Positions 1-8,489 of a DNA stretch of 64,000 bases are shown here, one piece after another. Origin of the DNA: Pannonibacter indicus. Its GTDB lineage: Bacteria; Pseudomonadota; Alphaproteobacteria; Rhizobiales; Stappiaceae. The notes under the pieces were generated by a model, which was not told the DNA's origin, did not search any database, and saw nothing but the letters and a program-made list of their open reading frames with translations. Made by a program: the position numbers and the translations under genes. Numbering within the stretch: the stretch's first letter is position 1; each line of letters starts with the position of its first letter. The stretch spans positions 146,596-210,595 of the forward strand of contig NZ_LIPT01000006.1 of the NCBI RefSeq assembly GCF_001418225.1, given 5' to 3'.

Positions 1-702
1 GCGGCCATCGCCCATGCCCGGCAGATGATTGCCGAAGGCGCCGATATCATCGACATCGGCGGCGAAAGCACGCGGCCGGGAGCGGCACCTGTCTCGCTGG
101 ACGACGAGTGGGCCCGCCTTGCCCCGGTTCTGGAACCGGTGGTGGCGCTGGGCTGCCCGGTCTCCATCGACACCTACAAGGCGGAGACCGCCCGCCGGGC
201 CTGCCGCGCCGGGGCGGTCATCGTCAATGACGTCTGGGGCCTGCAGAAAGATCCGGCCATGGCCGGTGCCGTGGCCGAAGCGGGCGTCCATGTGGTGATG
301 ATGCACAACCGCGAGGCCGCAGATCCCGCCATCGACATTCTCGCCGACATCGACCGCTTCTTCGAACGCTCGATGGAGCTGGCAGAGCGCGCCGGGATTG
401 CGAGAGAAAAGCTGATCCTCGATCCGGGCTTCGGCTTCGGCAAGACGCTGGACCAGAATTTCCTCATCCTCAACCGCTTCGCAAGCTTGCGCAAGCATGG
501 CCTGCCGCTGCTGAGCGGCGCCTCGCGCAAGCGCATGATCGGCGCGGTGCTGGATGTGCCGCCGCAGGAGCGGCTTTTCGGCTCGCTGGCGGTGCATCTT
601 CTGTCGCTGGAACGGGGCGCGGCGATCCTGCGCGTCCACGATGTCCGCCCGCATGTGGAGGCGGCGAAGATCTTTGCCGCGATGAAAAGGGAAGCCGTCT
701 GA
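1..702 (+). CDS. folP: Dihydropteroate synthase, C-terminal part (5' end outside window)
   Basis: The enzyme condenses 6-hydroxymethyl-7,8-dihydropterin diphosphate with p-aminobenzoate to give dihydropteroate in cytosolic folate synthesis. The frame is open from base 1, so the start lies upstream. The visible 233 codons carry the family's TIM-barrel motifs in order: DIGGESTRPGA (visible residues 18-28), SIDTYKAE, NDVWG, LDPGFGFGKT and GASRKRMIG, which line the pterin and sulfonamide pocket. The stop codon TGA is directly followed by the folK start, so the two genes are transcribed together. No folB lies between them, unlike many folP-folB-folK clusters. Identification is firm; only completeness is unknown. 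Confidence 0.95.
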   Translation, partial: AAIAHARQMIAEGADIIDIGGESTRPGAAPVSLDDEWARLAPVLEPVVALGCPVSIDTYKAETARRACRAGAVIVNDVWGLQKDPAMAGAVAEAGVHVVMMHNREAADPAIDILADIDRFFERSMELAERAGIAREKLILDPGFGFGKTLDQNFLILNRFASLRKHGLPLLSGASRKRMIGAVLDVPPQERLFGSLAVHLLSLERGAAILRVHDVRPHVEAAKIFAAMKREAV

Positions 703-1206
703 ATGAGCCTTGCTGACAACGCGGTGCGCGCGGCGCTGGGCCTCGGCTCCAACATGGGCGACCCGAAGGCCAATCTGGCCGCCGCCATCGCCCGGCTTGA
801 TGCGAGCGAGGGGATCTCCGTTCTGGCCGTTTCCTCCGCTTACCGCACACCGCCGTGGGGGCCGATCCCGCAGGATGACTACCGCAACATCTGCCTCGTC
901 ATCGAGACGGTGCTGAGCCCGCGTGACCTGCTGGGCCGGTGCCTTGAGATCGAACGGGAACTGGGCCGGGTGCGGGACGTGCGCTGGGGCCCGCGCATCA
1001 TCGACATCGACGTGCTGATCTATGGCGGTGAACAGGTGGAGGAGGAGCATCTCTCCATCCCCCATCCGCGCATGGGCGAAAGGGCCTTCGTGCTGGTGCC
1101 GCTGGCCGAAATCTGGCCGGATGCTCCGATCGGCGGCGGCCGCACCGCCGCGCAGGCCCTCGCCACCTGCGAAGGCCGCGAGGAAATTGTCCTGCTGGCG
1201 GATTGA
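703..1206 (+). CDS. folK: 6-hydroxymethyl-7,8-dihydropterin pyrophosphokinase (HPPK)
   Basis: This enzyme transfers pyrophosphate from ATP to 6-hydroxymethyl-dihydropterin, making the substrate used by FolP. The 167-aa product is of normal length. It has the N-terminal LGLGSN motif (about residues 12-17), the PPWGPIPQDDYRN segment and the HPPK signature RWGPRIIDIDVLIYG, whose two aspartates bind magnesium, followed by GERAFVLVPLAEIWP. The ATG begins on the base after the folP stop, which implies translational coupling. The next gene downstream is on the opposite strand, so folK ends this transcription unit. Confidence 0.95.
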   Translation: MSLADNAVRAALGLGSNMGDPKANLAAAIARLDASEGISVLAVSSAYRTPPWGPIPQDDYRNICLVIETVLSPRDLLGRCLEIERELGRVRDVRWGPRIIDIDVLIYGGEQVEEEHLSIPHPRMGERAFVLVPLAEIWPDAPIGGGRTAAQALATCEGREEIVLLAD

Positions 1207-1208
1207 GC

Positions 1209-1523
1209 CTATACAGCGCGGGGACTGATCTGAGCCAGATCTTCTGCGATTTCACGGCGCCGCTGCATCAGGTCATAGTCTGCCTGAAGGCCAAGGAAAA
1301 AGCCTTCCGAGATGCCGAAATAGCGCGCAAGCCGCAGATCCGTGTCAGCGCTGATGGACCGCTTGCCGAGCACGATTTCATTGATGCGCCGCGGCGGCAC
1401 ATCCAGCGCGCGCGCAAGGGCATTCTGGCTGAGATCCATCGGCTTGAGAAAGTCCTCAAGCAGAACTTCGCCCGGATGCGGGTTCGGCAAAAGATCAGCT
1501 GTGGTAGCCGGTGATGGTGACAT
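1209..1523 (-). CDS. higA: HigA-family antitoxin, XRE-type DNA-binding protein
   Basis: The 104-aa product is an XRE/Cro-type helix-turn-helix protein of the HigA addiction-module family. It should neutralise the neighbouring HigB toxin and repress the operon. The typical opening NPHPGEVLLEDFLKP is followed by the HTH LSQNALARALDVPPRRINEIV and GKRSISADTDLRLARYFG. The start at 1523 is preferred over an ATG 16 codons upstream because it gives the standard family length. It still lies inside the end of higB, a 29-bp overlap, so the toxin gene comes first, as is usual for higBA. It ends two bases from folK, tail to tail. Confidence 0.9.
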   Translation of the reverse strand: MSPSPATTADLLPNPHPGEVLLEDFLKPMDLSQNALARALDVPPRRINEIVLGKRSISADTDLRLARYFGISEGFFLGLQADYDLMQRRREIAEDLAQISPRAV

Positions 1524-1779
1524 GTGCCGGACCTCCTTCCTGCCAGACAAAACAGATGCGCAACTGATCATTGATGCGGATGCTGAACTGGCCGGTTCTA
1601 TCGCACTTCAGGGCCTCCAGGCGATTGCCCGGCGGCACGTGCAGGTCATTGATGACCCTTGCCTGTTTCAGCATGCGGAGCTTGCGCAATGCAACGGACT
1701 GCATGGCGGACGGAAGGCGCCGGCTCACGCGCCCGGACCAGATAAGTTCCGTTTCAGGATCGGCAAAGCCCTGGATCAT
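1495..1779 (-). CDS. higB: HigB-family toxin (RelE fold mRNA interferase)
   Basis: The 94-aa product is close to the roughly 92-aa HigB/plasmid-maintenance killer family of ribosome-dependent mRNA endonucleases. Family hallmarks are MIQGFADPETELIWSG at the N-terminus, the RKLRMLKQA helix, PPGNRLEALKCDRTGQF and the C-terminal SIRINDQLRICFVW, which holds basic and aromatic catalytic-site residues. It is first in the higBA operon and overlaps higA. The start codon is only 7 bases from a set of overlapping palindromes (1786-1821) that is the obvious autoregulatory operator. No frame damage is seen, so the pair appears functional. Confidence 0.9.
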   Translation of the reverse strand: MIQGFADPETELIWSGRVSRRLPSAMQSVALRKLRMLKQARVINDLHVPPGNRLEALKCDRTGQFSIRINDQLRICFVWQEGGPAHVTITGYHS

Positions 1780-1785
1780 GGGTAA

Positions 1786-1821
1786 ATATAACGCATGGCG
1801 TTATATAGCGCCATGCGTTAT
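1786..1821. promoter_or_regulatory. Overlapping palindromes, probable HigBA operator
   Basis: Two nested inverted repeats share bases. ATATAACGC (1786-1794) and GCGTTATAT (1798-1806) flank ATG, and ATAACGCATGGCG (1788-1800) is inverted at 1809-1821. The site ends 7 bases before the higB start on the minus strand, where an autoregulatory HigA operator is expected. The right-hand arm also contains the stop codon of the upstream GH25 gene (1818-1820). The A+T-rich TTATATA centre may double as a -10 element. Confidence 0.7.
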
Positions 1822-2567
1822 TTCAGGCTGCGATCACTTGCCCGCAGTTCGCCGCGCAGCCACTGCTGCCATTGGGACCGGGTGCCGAAGAAGACATTGC
1901 GGTCGACGGGGCCCTTGATGCCCTTGATGGTGCCTTGCGCGGTGTATTGCCAGAAAACCCAGTTGTCGCGCCGGTCGTATTTGTAGCTCGGATGGCTGGC
2001 GACCGACCTGAGCCAGAAGTCGTGGCCGGTGTATCTGCCGACCAGAACGTCCCGGTGGAAGTCGATGGTGGTGTAGACGATCGGACGCTTGCCGTAATGG
2101 GCTTCGACGGCATCCAGGAACACGCCAACATCTGCGGCAATCTTGTCGGCTGGGGGCGGTTTCGGGCAGTTCTTCGAGATGTGGTTCCACTCCATGTCGA
2201 GCACCGGCGGCAGGGCCTCGGGATCGCGCGGAACATTCTGGATGAACCAGGCGATCTGTTCTTCGACAGGGCGGCAGAAATAATAGAAATGGTAGGCACC
2301 ACGCGGCACACCGGCCTCCTTGGCCGCATACCAGTTGGTCACGAACATCGGGTCGATGAAATCACCGCCCTCGGTCGCCTTGATGAAGGCAAATTCGACA
2401 CCGTCCCGTTTGACCTCATGCCAGTTGATCTCCGCCTGCCAGCGGGACACGTCGATGCCGTGGACAGGGAAGTCCTGCGGCATGGGATCGCGGTATTCCA
2501 CCCCCGAACAGGAGGACAGAAGCGCGGTAAGGGCAAGCATGGCAAGGAAGCGCGGGCGCCGGAACAC
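1818..2567 (-). CDS. Glycoside hydrolase family 25 lysozyme, lipoprotein
   Basis: This is a GH25 muramidase-type lysozyme expected to cleave the beta-1,4 MurNAc-GlcNAc bond of peptidoglycan. A type II signal peptide with lipobox LLSSC (lipidated Cys about residue 20) should anchor it to a membrane facing the periplasm. GH25 motifs are GIDVSRWQAEINW, FAFIKATEG, GAYHFYYF, PVLDMEWNH (the catalytic D-x-E) and FWQYT. The 249-aa length is normal for a single-domain member with no extra wall-binding repeats. It could serve cell-wall remodelling. Nothing nearby suggests a phage origin. Its stop codon lies inside the higBA operator palindrome. Confidence 0.9.
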   Translation of the reverse strand: MFRRPRFLAMLALTALLSSCSGVEYRDPMPQDFPVHGIDVSRWQAEINWHEVKRDGVEFAFIKATEGGDFIDPMFVTNWYAAKEAGVPRGAYHFYYFCRPVEEQIAWFIQNVPRDPEALPPVLDMEWNHISKNCPKPPPADKIAADVGVFLDAVEAHYGKRPIVYTTIDFHRDVLVGRYTGHDFWLRSVASHPSYKYDRRDNWVFWQYTAQGTIKGIKGPVDRNVFFGTRSQWQQWLRGELRASDRSLK

Positions 2568-2803
2568 GTGTTCCTCCGGGTTAACGAATTACAAACACCT
2601 AGCGTCAAATTGCGCGAAAAGTCCTAACGGATCGTAGAAAAATCGTGGCGGGAATGCGGCATTTGCGGTTACCCCGCCTGTGCTGCACCGTCTTTGCTGT
2701 CTGAAACCGGCTTGACGGGCGGGGCAACACCGGGTCACGTGCTTGTCCAGACTTGTCACGCCCGCTGCACAGCCTGTCCCGGCTCACACCTACGGACCTC
2801 TTC

Positions 2804-3613
2804 ATGACCGAACGCCTGACCCTCGCCACCTGGAACATCAACTCCGTCCGGCTGCGCATGCCGATTGTCGAGACCTTCCTCATCACCCATGCGCCGGATG
2901 TGCTGTGCCTGCAGGAAACCAAGTGCCCGGATGCCAACTTTCCGTTCGGAGCCTTCCGCAAGCTGGGCTATGAGCACGTGGAGATCAGCGGTCAGAAGGG
3001 CTACCACGGCGTTGCCATCGTCTCGCGCCGCCCCTTGGAGGCCGTGGAACGGCGGGATTTCTGCGGCAAGGGCGATGCCCGGCACATTGCCGCCAGCGTG
3101 CCGTTCAATGGCGGCTCGTTCCGCCTGCATAACTTCTACGTGCCGGCGGGCGGCGACGAGCCGGACCGGACGGTCAACGAGAAATTCGGTCACAAGCTGG
3201 ACTTCATGGCCGAGATGAAGGCGATGCTGGCCGGGGACGAGGCGTCGCGTCCGGCCGTTGTCGTGGGGGATCTCAACGTCGCGCCCTATGAGCATGACGT
3301 GTGGTCGCACAAGGCGCTGCTGAAGATCGTCAGCCATACACCGGTGGAGACGGAACTGCTGGAAGCCATCCGCACCGGCGGCAACTGGGTGGATGTGATG
3401 CGCCAGCACGTCCCCATGTCCGACAAGCTCTACACCTGGTGGAGCTACCGGGCGAAGGACTGGGATGCAGCCGACAAGGGCCGCCGTCTCGATCACATCT
3501 GGATGACCCAGAGCCTTGCCCCGCACGCCCGCGGCATCGAAGTGCTGCGTGCTGCGAGAGGCTGGGAAAAGCCCTCCGACCACGTTCCGGTGATTGCGCG
3601 GCTGGAGGCCTGA
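2804..3613 (+). CDS. xth: Exodeoxyribonuclease III / AP endonuclease
   Basis: This member of the exonuclease III branch of the EEP superfamily acts in base-excision repair, cutting 5' of abasic sites and degrading 3' ends. Active-site motifs appear in order: ATWNINSVR, CLQETKC with the metal-binding Glu, GDLNVAP, DHIWMT and SDHVPV with the catalytic His. The ATG at 2804 (MTERLTLATWN) gives the usual 269 aa. An in-frame ATG 17 codons upstream adds only unconserved residues. It is monocistronic: a GH25 gene lies divergently upstream and the flippase gene begins about 90 bases downstream. Confidence 0.93.
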   Translation: MTERLTLATWNINSVRLRMPIVETFLITHAPDVLCLQETKCPDANFPFGAFRKLGYEHVEISGQKGYHGVAIVSRRPLEAVERRDFCGKGDARHIAASVPFNGGSFRLHNFYVPAGGDEPDRTVNEKFGHKLDFMAEMKAMLAGDEASRPAVVVGDLNVAPYEHDVWSHKALLKIVSHTPVETELLEAIRTGGNWVDVMRQHVPMSDKLYTWWSYRAKDWDAADKGRRLDHIWMTQSLAPHARGIEVLRAARGWEKPSDHVPVIARLEA

Positions 3614-3701
3614 CGCCGGCTAGAAGATCCGGTCTTGGCATAATCTTAAGGCTGCCGTGGCAGGATCGCGGGGTGTTGGATGTGCAGAGGGACTGGATCT
3701 G

Positions 3702-5102
3702 GTGCAGGCGCAGGACGGCGGCGGAAAGGCCGGGCAACAGGCAGCAGGTCTTCAGCGGCTCTGGCTGAGCCTTGCGGGCGGGGGCGCCCGCAAGGCCGCG
3801 CTGGTGACGCTGGCCATCCGTATCGCCGGTGCTGCGCTCGCCTATGTGGCACAAGTGCTGATGGCCCGCTGGATGGGCGCATTCGACTACGGCATCTATT
3901 CGGTCGTCTGGACCGTGGTGATGATCCTCGCCCTGTTCGCCTGCCTCGGCTTTTCCTCGTCACCCGGCCGTTTCATCCCGCTTTACCGGGGTGAGGGCGC
4001 GCTGGCGCTGTTGCGTGGTTATCTCACGGCCAGCCGGGTGATTGTCTTTCTGGCGGCCTGCGTCATCGGCACGGCCGTGGCGCTGATGGTGCTGCTGCTG
4101 CGTCCCATTCTCGATCCGGCCTATGTGCAGCCCCTCATGCTGGCAATGCTGGCCTTGCCGTTCTTTGCGCTCGCAGGTGTGCAGGATGGCATTGCAAGAG
4201 CGCATGACCGGCCGGATCTGGGCCTGATGCCCAGCTTCATCTGGCGGCCCTTGCTGATCCTGCTTCTGCTGTTCCTCGCCCTTCAGGCGGGGTTTGCGGT
4301 GGATGCTGCCACCGCGGTGCTGGCCGGGGCCGTTGCCAGTGCTCTGGTGGCACTGGACCAGCTGTGGCGGCTGAACCGGGTGATTGGCCGGCAGCTGCCC
4401 GCGGGCCCGCGGGCCCATGCGCCGCGCCTGTGGCTGGCGGTTTCCCTGCCCATGCTGCTGGTGGAGGGCTTTCTGCAGCTCGTCACCAGCGCCGATGTGA
4501 TCATGGTCAGCTTCTGGCAGAGCCCGGACGAGGTGGCGGTTTACTTTGCCGCCTCAAAAACTCTGGCGCTGGTGCATTTCATCTATTTCGCCGTGCGTGC
4601 CGCCTCCGCCCACCGCTTCGCCGCCCTGCATGGCGCCTCTCATGAGGCCGCGGGCCGCAGCGCCTTCGAGGCCTATGTCCGCCGCGCCGGGTTCTGGACC
4701 TTCTGGCCCTCAGTGGGAGCGGCCGGCGTGTTGATCGCCGCAGCACCCTTTCTGCTGGCCCTGTTCGGGCCGGGGTTCGAGGCGGGCACGCCGCTGATTG
4801 CCGTGCTGCTCATCGGCGTGCTGGCGCGGGCCAGCGCCGGGCCTGCCGATGCTCTTCTCTCCATGTGCGGCCTGCAGAAGGCCTGTGCCGCGATTTATTC
4901 CGGCGTTTTCGTGCTCAATGTGGGGCTGAACCTGCTGCTGATCCCGCCTTTCGGGCTGATGGGCGCGGCTGTGGCGACGTCCCTTGCCATCACCGGCGAG
5001 GCGCTGGCGCTGATCTTCGTTGCCCGCCGCCGCCTTGGCGTGCTGTCCTTTGCGCCCTTCGCCTTCTCCCTCGCTCTGAGCCGGGAGGGCCGCAATGGTT
5101 GA
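3702..5102 (+). CDS. Oligosaccharide flippase family membrane protein (MATE/MVF superfamily)
   Basis: This 466-aa hydrophobic protein has about 12-14 predicted membrane helices. It fits the polysaccharide-transporter (Wzx/RfbX-like) branch of the MOP superfamily, which flips lipid-linked saccharides across the inner membrane. The stretch ARWMGAFDYGIYSVVW near the first helices is typical. I chose the GTG at 3702, which has AGAGGGA upstream; a GTG at 3657 would add 15 residues. It overlaps the next gene by 8 bases, so flippase and CelD-like acetyltransferase are translationally coupled. No glycosyltransferase accompanies them here, so the substrate cannot be named. Confidence 0.8.
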   Translation: MQAQDGGGKAGQQAAGLQRLWLSLAGGGARKAALVTLAIRIAGAALAYVAQVLMARWMGAFDYGIYSVVWTVVMILALFACLGFSSSPGRFIPLYRGEGALALLRGYLTASRVIVFLAACVIGTAVALMVLLLRPILDPAYVQPLMLAMLALPFFALAGVQDGIARAHDRPDLGLMPSFIWRPLLILLLLFLALQAGFAVDAATAVLAGAVASALVALDQLWRLNRVIGRQLPAGPRAHAPRLWLAVSLPMLLVEGFLQLVTSADVIMVSFWQSPDEVAVYFAASKTLALVHFIYFAVRAASAHRFAALHGASHEAAGRSAFEAYVRRAGFWTFWPSVGAAGVLIAAAPFLLALFGPGFEAGTPLIAVLLIGVLARASAGPADALLSMCGLQKACAAIYSGVFVLNVGLNLLLIPPFGLMGAAVATSLAITGEALALIFVARRRLGVLSFAPFAFSLALSREGRNG

Positions 5103-6204
5103 AACGGCTGAAAAACCGGAAGGCCTGCTGCTGCCGGTGGCCGATGCGCCGGAATGGGATGTGCTCGTGCGGGAGGCGCTGAGCCCCACCCCCTTCTTCT
5201 CTCCTGCCTTTCTCGTGCCTTATGCCGCCCATCTCGGGCCGGCGGACCTGAGGCTTGCCGTGGTGCGCGAAAGGGGCGGCGGGCGCTGGCTGGCAGCGGC
5301 TCCCGTTGCGCTGCGGCGCTGCGGTTTCCTCTTCCGGGAGCGGACGTTCTGGGCGGCAGAATATGGCCCGCTTGGCGTGCCACTGGTGCATCCGCAGGCG
5401 CCGGATGAAGCGCTGGCCTTGCTGCTGGAGACAGCTGCCGCCGGGTCCCCGGTCCTGCGCCTGCCGTTTCTGCCCGTGGCCGGTGCCGTGACGCAGCGGC
5501 TGAAGGCCGCCGCCGTCAGTTGGCGCTGGCTGGAAGGGCCGGTGCAAGAGCGCGCGTCCCATGATGGCGCGGCAGACGGCGAGGCCCAGCTTGCCGCCGC
5601 CCTGACCACCAAGCGCCGCAAGGAGATGGAGCGGCTGAAGCGCCGTCTCTCGGAAGACGGTGAACTGGTCTTCGACAGCCTGACCGGCGACGAAGCCTTG
5701 GCCGCCATGGCAGAGTTTCTGGCGCTTGAGGGCTCCGGCTGGAAGGGCAGGAGTGCAACGGCGCTGGCAAGCCGCGAGGTGACGCGCCGCTTTGCGGAAG
5801 GATTTGCCGCACGGCTTGCAGACATGGATGGCTTGCGGCTGGACCGGATGCGGCTTGATGGCAAGCCGCTGGCGATGCTCGCGGTTATCAAGGCAGGCGG
5901 CCGCGCCTTTGCCTGGAAGATTGCCTTTGACGAGGACTTTGCCCGCTTTTCGCCCGGCCAGCATCTGGCCCTGCATACCATGCGGACGACGCTTGCCGAC
6001 CCGGCGCTGCCGCTCGGCGGCGATTCCCTTGCAGTGCCTGGCCACCCGATGATCGAGCCCCTGTGGCGCGGGCGCTTGACCTATGCCCATCCCGTGCTGC
6101 TGCGCGGTGCGGCGGGCGCTTTGCTGCACCGGTTGCACCAGCTGGATGCTTTCGCCTTCCGGGCCGTGAAGGCGCTGGCGCGGCGGGTTTTGCGGCGAAG
6201 GTAA
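5095..6204 (+). CDS. GNAT-fold acetyltransferase, CelD/BcsL type
   Basis: The 369-aa product matches the CelD/BcsL family of GNAT-fold proteins linked to cellulose or other exopolysaccharide modification. The diagnostic central region is TTKRRKEMERLKRRLSEDG followed by GSGWKGRSATAL and the late acyltransferase strand FAWKIAFDEDFARFSPGQ. It starts inside the end of the flippase gene (8-base overlap), so the two probably act together in export and acylation of a surface polysaccharide. No signal peptide is seen, so it is probably cytoplasmic. The role is inferred from family and context; the acceptor is unknown. Confidence 0.75.
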   Translation: MVETAEKPEGLLLPVADAPEWDVLVREALSPTPFFSPAFLVPYAAHLGPADLRLAVVRERGGGRWLAAAPVALRRCGFLFRERTFWAAEYGPLGVPLVHPQAPDEALALLLETAAAGSPVLRLPFLPVAGAVTQRLKAAAVSWRWLEGPVQERASHDGAADGEAQLAAALTTKRRKEMERLKRRLSEDGELVFDSLTGDEALAAMAEFLALEGSGWKGRSATALASREVTRRFAEGFAARLADMDGLRLDRMRLDGKPLAMLAVIKAGGRAFAWKIAFDEDFARFSPGQHLALHTMRTTLADPALPLGGDSLAVPGHPMIEPLWRGRLTYAHPVLLRGAAGALLHRLHQLDAFAFRAVKALARRVLRRR

Positions 6205-6207
6205 GGG

Positions 6208-7836
6208 TCAGCCCTCTTTCCTTGCCAGATCCCGCAGGGTGCGGCGGATGATCTTGCCCGTGGTGGTCATCGGCAGTTCATCAATGAAGGCGATCTCGCG
6301 CGGGTATTCATGCGCCGAGAGGCGGTCACGCACGTGGATGCGGATGGCCTCTTCCAGCTCCGGCGAGGGCTGGTGCCCGTCGGCCAGCACCACATAGGCC
6401 TTGACGATTTCCGTGCGCAGCGGATCCGGTTTGCCGATGACGGCAGCCAGCGCCACCGCCGGATGGGTCAAGAGGCAATCCTCGATCTCGCCGGGGCCTA
6501 TGCGGTAGCTGGCGGAGGTGATGAGGTCATCATCGCGCCCGGTGAAGTGGACATAGCCATCGGCGTCCATCTCGCCCTGATCGCCGGTGGTCATCCAGTC
6601 GCCGATGAACTTTTCCGCCGTGGCCTCCGGCTTGTTCCAGTAGCTGAGGAACATCACCGGATCGGGGCGGCGGATGGCGATCTGTCCCAGCGTTCCGGGC
6701 GGCAGGGGATTGCCCGCCTCATCGATCACCGCCACCTCATGGCCGGGAATGGCAACGCCGATGGCGCCCGCCCGGCTGATGCCGAGCCCCGCGCAGGAGC
6801 CAAGCACCGCGTTGCATTCGGTCTGGCCGTAGAATTCATTCACGGGCAGGCCCAGTTCTGCCTTCGCCCAGTCATAGGCCTCACGGCCCAGCGACTCGCC
6901 CGCCGAGCCAATGCTGCGCAGGGCAAGGTGGAAGCGCCTGCCGGGGCTGTCCACCGCCCGCAGCATCTTCAGCGCCGTGGGCGGGATGAAGGCATTGCGC
7001 ACCCCCTCCCGCTCCATCAGGGCAAAGGCGGCTTCCGGGTCAAACTTGCGCGCAGCATTCGCAATCACCGGCACGCCCAGATGCAGGGCCGGGAACAGCG
7101 CATTCAGCAGCCCGCCCGCCCAGGCCCAGTCGGCCGGGGTCCACAGCAGGTCGCCCGGCTGGCCGAGGAACTCCTGCGACAGCTCAATGCCCGGCAGATG
7201 GCCCAAGAGCACCCGGTGCCCATGCAGCACGCCTTTGGGCTGGCCGGTGGTGCCGGAGGTGTAGATCATCAGCGCCGGATCATGGAGGCTGGTATCCAGG
7301 GTTGCGAAACTGTCCCGTGCATTGGCGCAAAGGGCGGAAAGGCTCTCGCTGCCGCTTTCCGGCGCGCCGGTGGTGATCAGCAGCTCCAGCCCCGGCAGAT
7401 CCGCCTTGAGCGGCAGCGCCTTGGCAAGGCCCTGATCATTGGTGATCAGCGCCCGCGCACCGGAATCGCCCAGCCGGTAGCGCAGGGCCTCGGGGCCGAA
7501 CAGGGCCGCCAGCGGCACGGCAATGGCGCCCATGCGGTAGATGGCGAGATGGGCAATCGCCGTCCAGGCGCATTGCGGCAGCAGCAGCGCCACCCGGTCC
7601 CCGCGCGATATGCCTTTTGCAGACAGTGCGTTGGCAAGCTGTGCCGAGGCACGGGCAAGCGCCGAATAGCTCCAGTCTGTGGCCTTGCCGTCCTCGCCGA
7701 TCTCACGGATGGCCAGCCGCTCTGGTTCAGCGGCGGCCCATGCCTCGCAGGTGGAAGCCGCAATGTTGTAGCGCTCGGGCAGCTGCCAGGTGAACTGGCG
7801 CCGCAAGCTGCCGAAATCTGCTGCCCGCTGAAGCAT
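6208..7836 (-). CDS. Acyl-CoA synthetase, AMP-forming (acetyl/medium-chain type)
   Basis: This 542-aa member of the ANL superfamily activates a carboxylic acid to acyl-AMP and then acyl-CoA. Motifs are the P-loop YTSGTTGQPKG (about residues 192-202), FYGQTE with the ACS-type Thr-Glu, MTTGDQGEMDADGY, RDDDLITSASYRIGPGEIE at the hinge, and the C-terminal acylation lysine in TTTGKIIRR. Sequence style and length resemble the medium-chain/acetate-like synthetases rather than long-chain FadD. It ends 4 bases from the CelD-like gene, tail to tail, and appears to be a single-gene unit. Substrate chain length cannot be told from sequence. Confidence 0.88.
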   Translation of the reverse strand: MLQRAADFGSLRRQFTWQLPERYNIAASTCEAWAAAEPERLAIREIGEDGKATDWSYSALARASAQLANALSAKGISRGDRVALLLPQCAWTAIAHLAIYRMGAIAVPLAALFGPEALRYRLGDSGARALITNDQGLAKALPLKADLPGLELLITTGAPESGSESLSALCANARDSFATLDTSLHDPALMIYTSGTTGQPKGVLHGHRVLLGHLPGIELSQEFLGQPGDLLWTPADWAWAGGLLNALFPALHLGVPVIANAARKFDPEAAFALMEREGVRNAFIPPTALKMLRAVDSPGRRFHLALRSIGSAGESLGREAYDWAKAELGLPVNEFYGQTECNAVLGSCAGLGISRAGAIGVAIPGHEVAVIDEAGNPLPPGTLGQIAIRRPDPVMFLSYWNKPEATAEKFIGDWMTTGDQGEMDADGYVHFTGRDDDLITSASYRIGPGEIEDCLLTHPAVALAAVIGKPDPLRTEIVKAYVVLADGHQPSPELEEAIRIHVRDRLSAHEYPREIAFIDELPMTTTGKIIRRTLRDLARKEG

Positions 7837-7936
7837 GGCCTTGTCCCGTCACAAACCGGAGGCGGAGCCTATCCCCCTCCGTGCTGCGGTGCAATAACCT
7901 TGGCAAAGCTGACAGTCCACCCGGCCAGAGACGGGG

Positions 7937-8398
7937 TCAGTTCAGCTGCACCAGCGCAAGGTTGAGCGCCGTGGCAAAGCCGGCCCAGGCGGCATAGGGC
8001 ACAAAGAGCAGGGCCGCCAGCCGGTCGCGCTGCCAGCCTGTGGCGATGAAGGCGAGGATCGAGGCCAATAGCGCCAGAATGATGCCGAGCCCTGCATCCA
8101 GCCGGTGAAAGGTGAAGACGGTTGGACTCCAGGCGAAGTTCAGCACCATCTGAAGCACCCACAGCCAGAACAGGGGGGAGCCTGCGCCAGCCCCAAAGCT
8201 GCGCCAGCCGGCAATGCCGATGAGGATGTAAAGCACGGTCCACACGGGCGCAAAAAGCCAGTTGGGCGGTGTGAAGGAGGGTTTGGCGAGCCCGGCATAC
8301 CATTCGCCGGGCAGGTTCGTGGCGCCGATCAGCAGCCCGCCGCCCACGCTGATGACAAGGAAAACGGCGAGAAGGGGGAGCGATGGCTTGCGTGTCAT
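7937..8398 (-). CDS. tspO: TspO/MBR family tryptophan-rich sensory protein
   Basis: This 153-aa integral membrane protein has five predicted helices and the TspO/peripheral benzodiazepine receptor signature. The region WYAGLAKPSFTPPNWLFAP followed by WTVLYILIGIA, then NFAWSPTVF and VPYAAWAGFATALN, is diagnostic. In alphaproteobacteria TspO binds tetrapyrroles and affects pigment or stress gene regulation. No tetrapyrrole or photosynthesis genes are present here. It is separated by about 100 bp from both neighbours on the same strand, so operon membership is uncertain. Confidence 0.92.
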   Translation of the reverse strand: MTRKPSLPLLAVFLVISVGGGLLIGATNLPGEWYAGLAKPSFTPPNWLFAPVWTVLYILIGIAGWRSFGAGAGSPLFWLWVLQMVLNFAWSPTVFTFHRLDAGLGIILALLASILAFIATGWQRDRLAALLFVPYAAWAGFATALNLALVQLN

Positions 8399-8489
8399 TG
8401 CGTGTCTCCAGAGATTTGGAAATGGGGTTCGCGTCCCGTTCCGTCTGTTCCCTCAGATCAGTCAGCACCAGTGTGGCGGGCTGCCGCGC

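Noticed and set aside
6310..7965. 551-codon plus-strand frame
   Set aside because: Antisense of the acyl-CoA synthetase gene, which has all its motifs.
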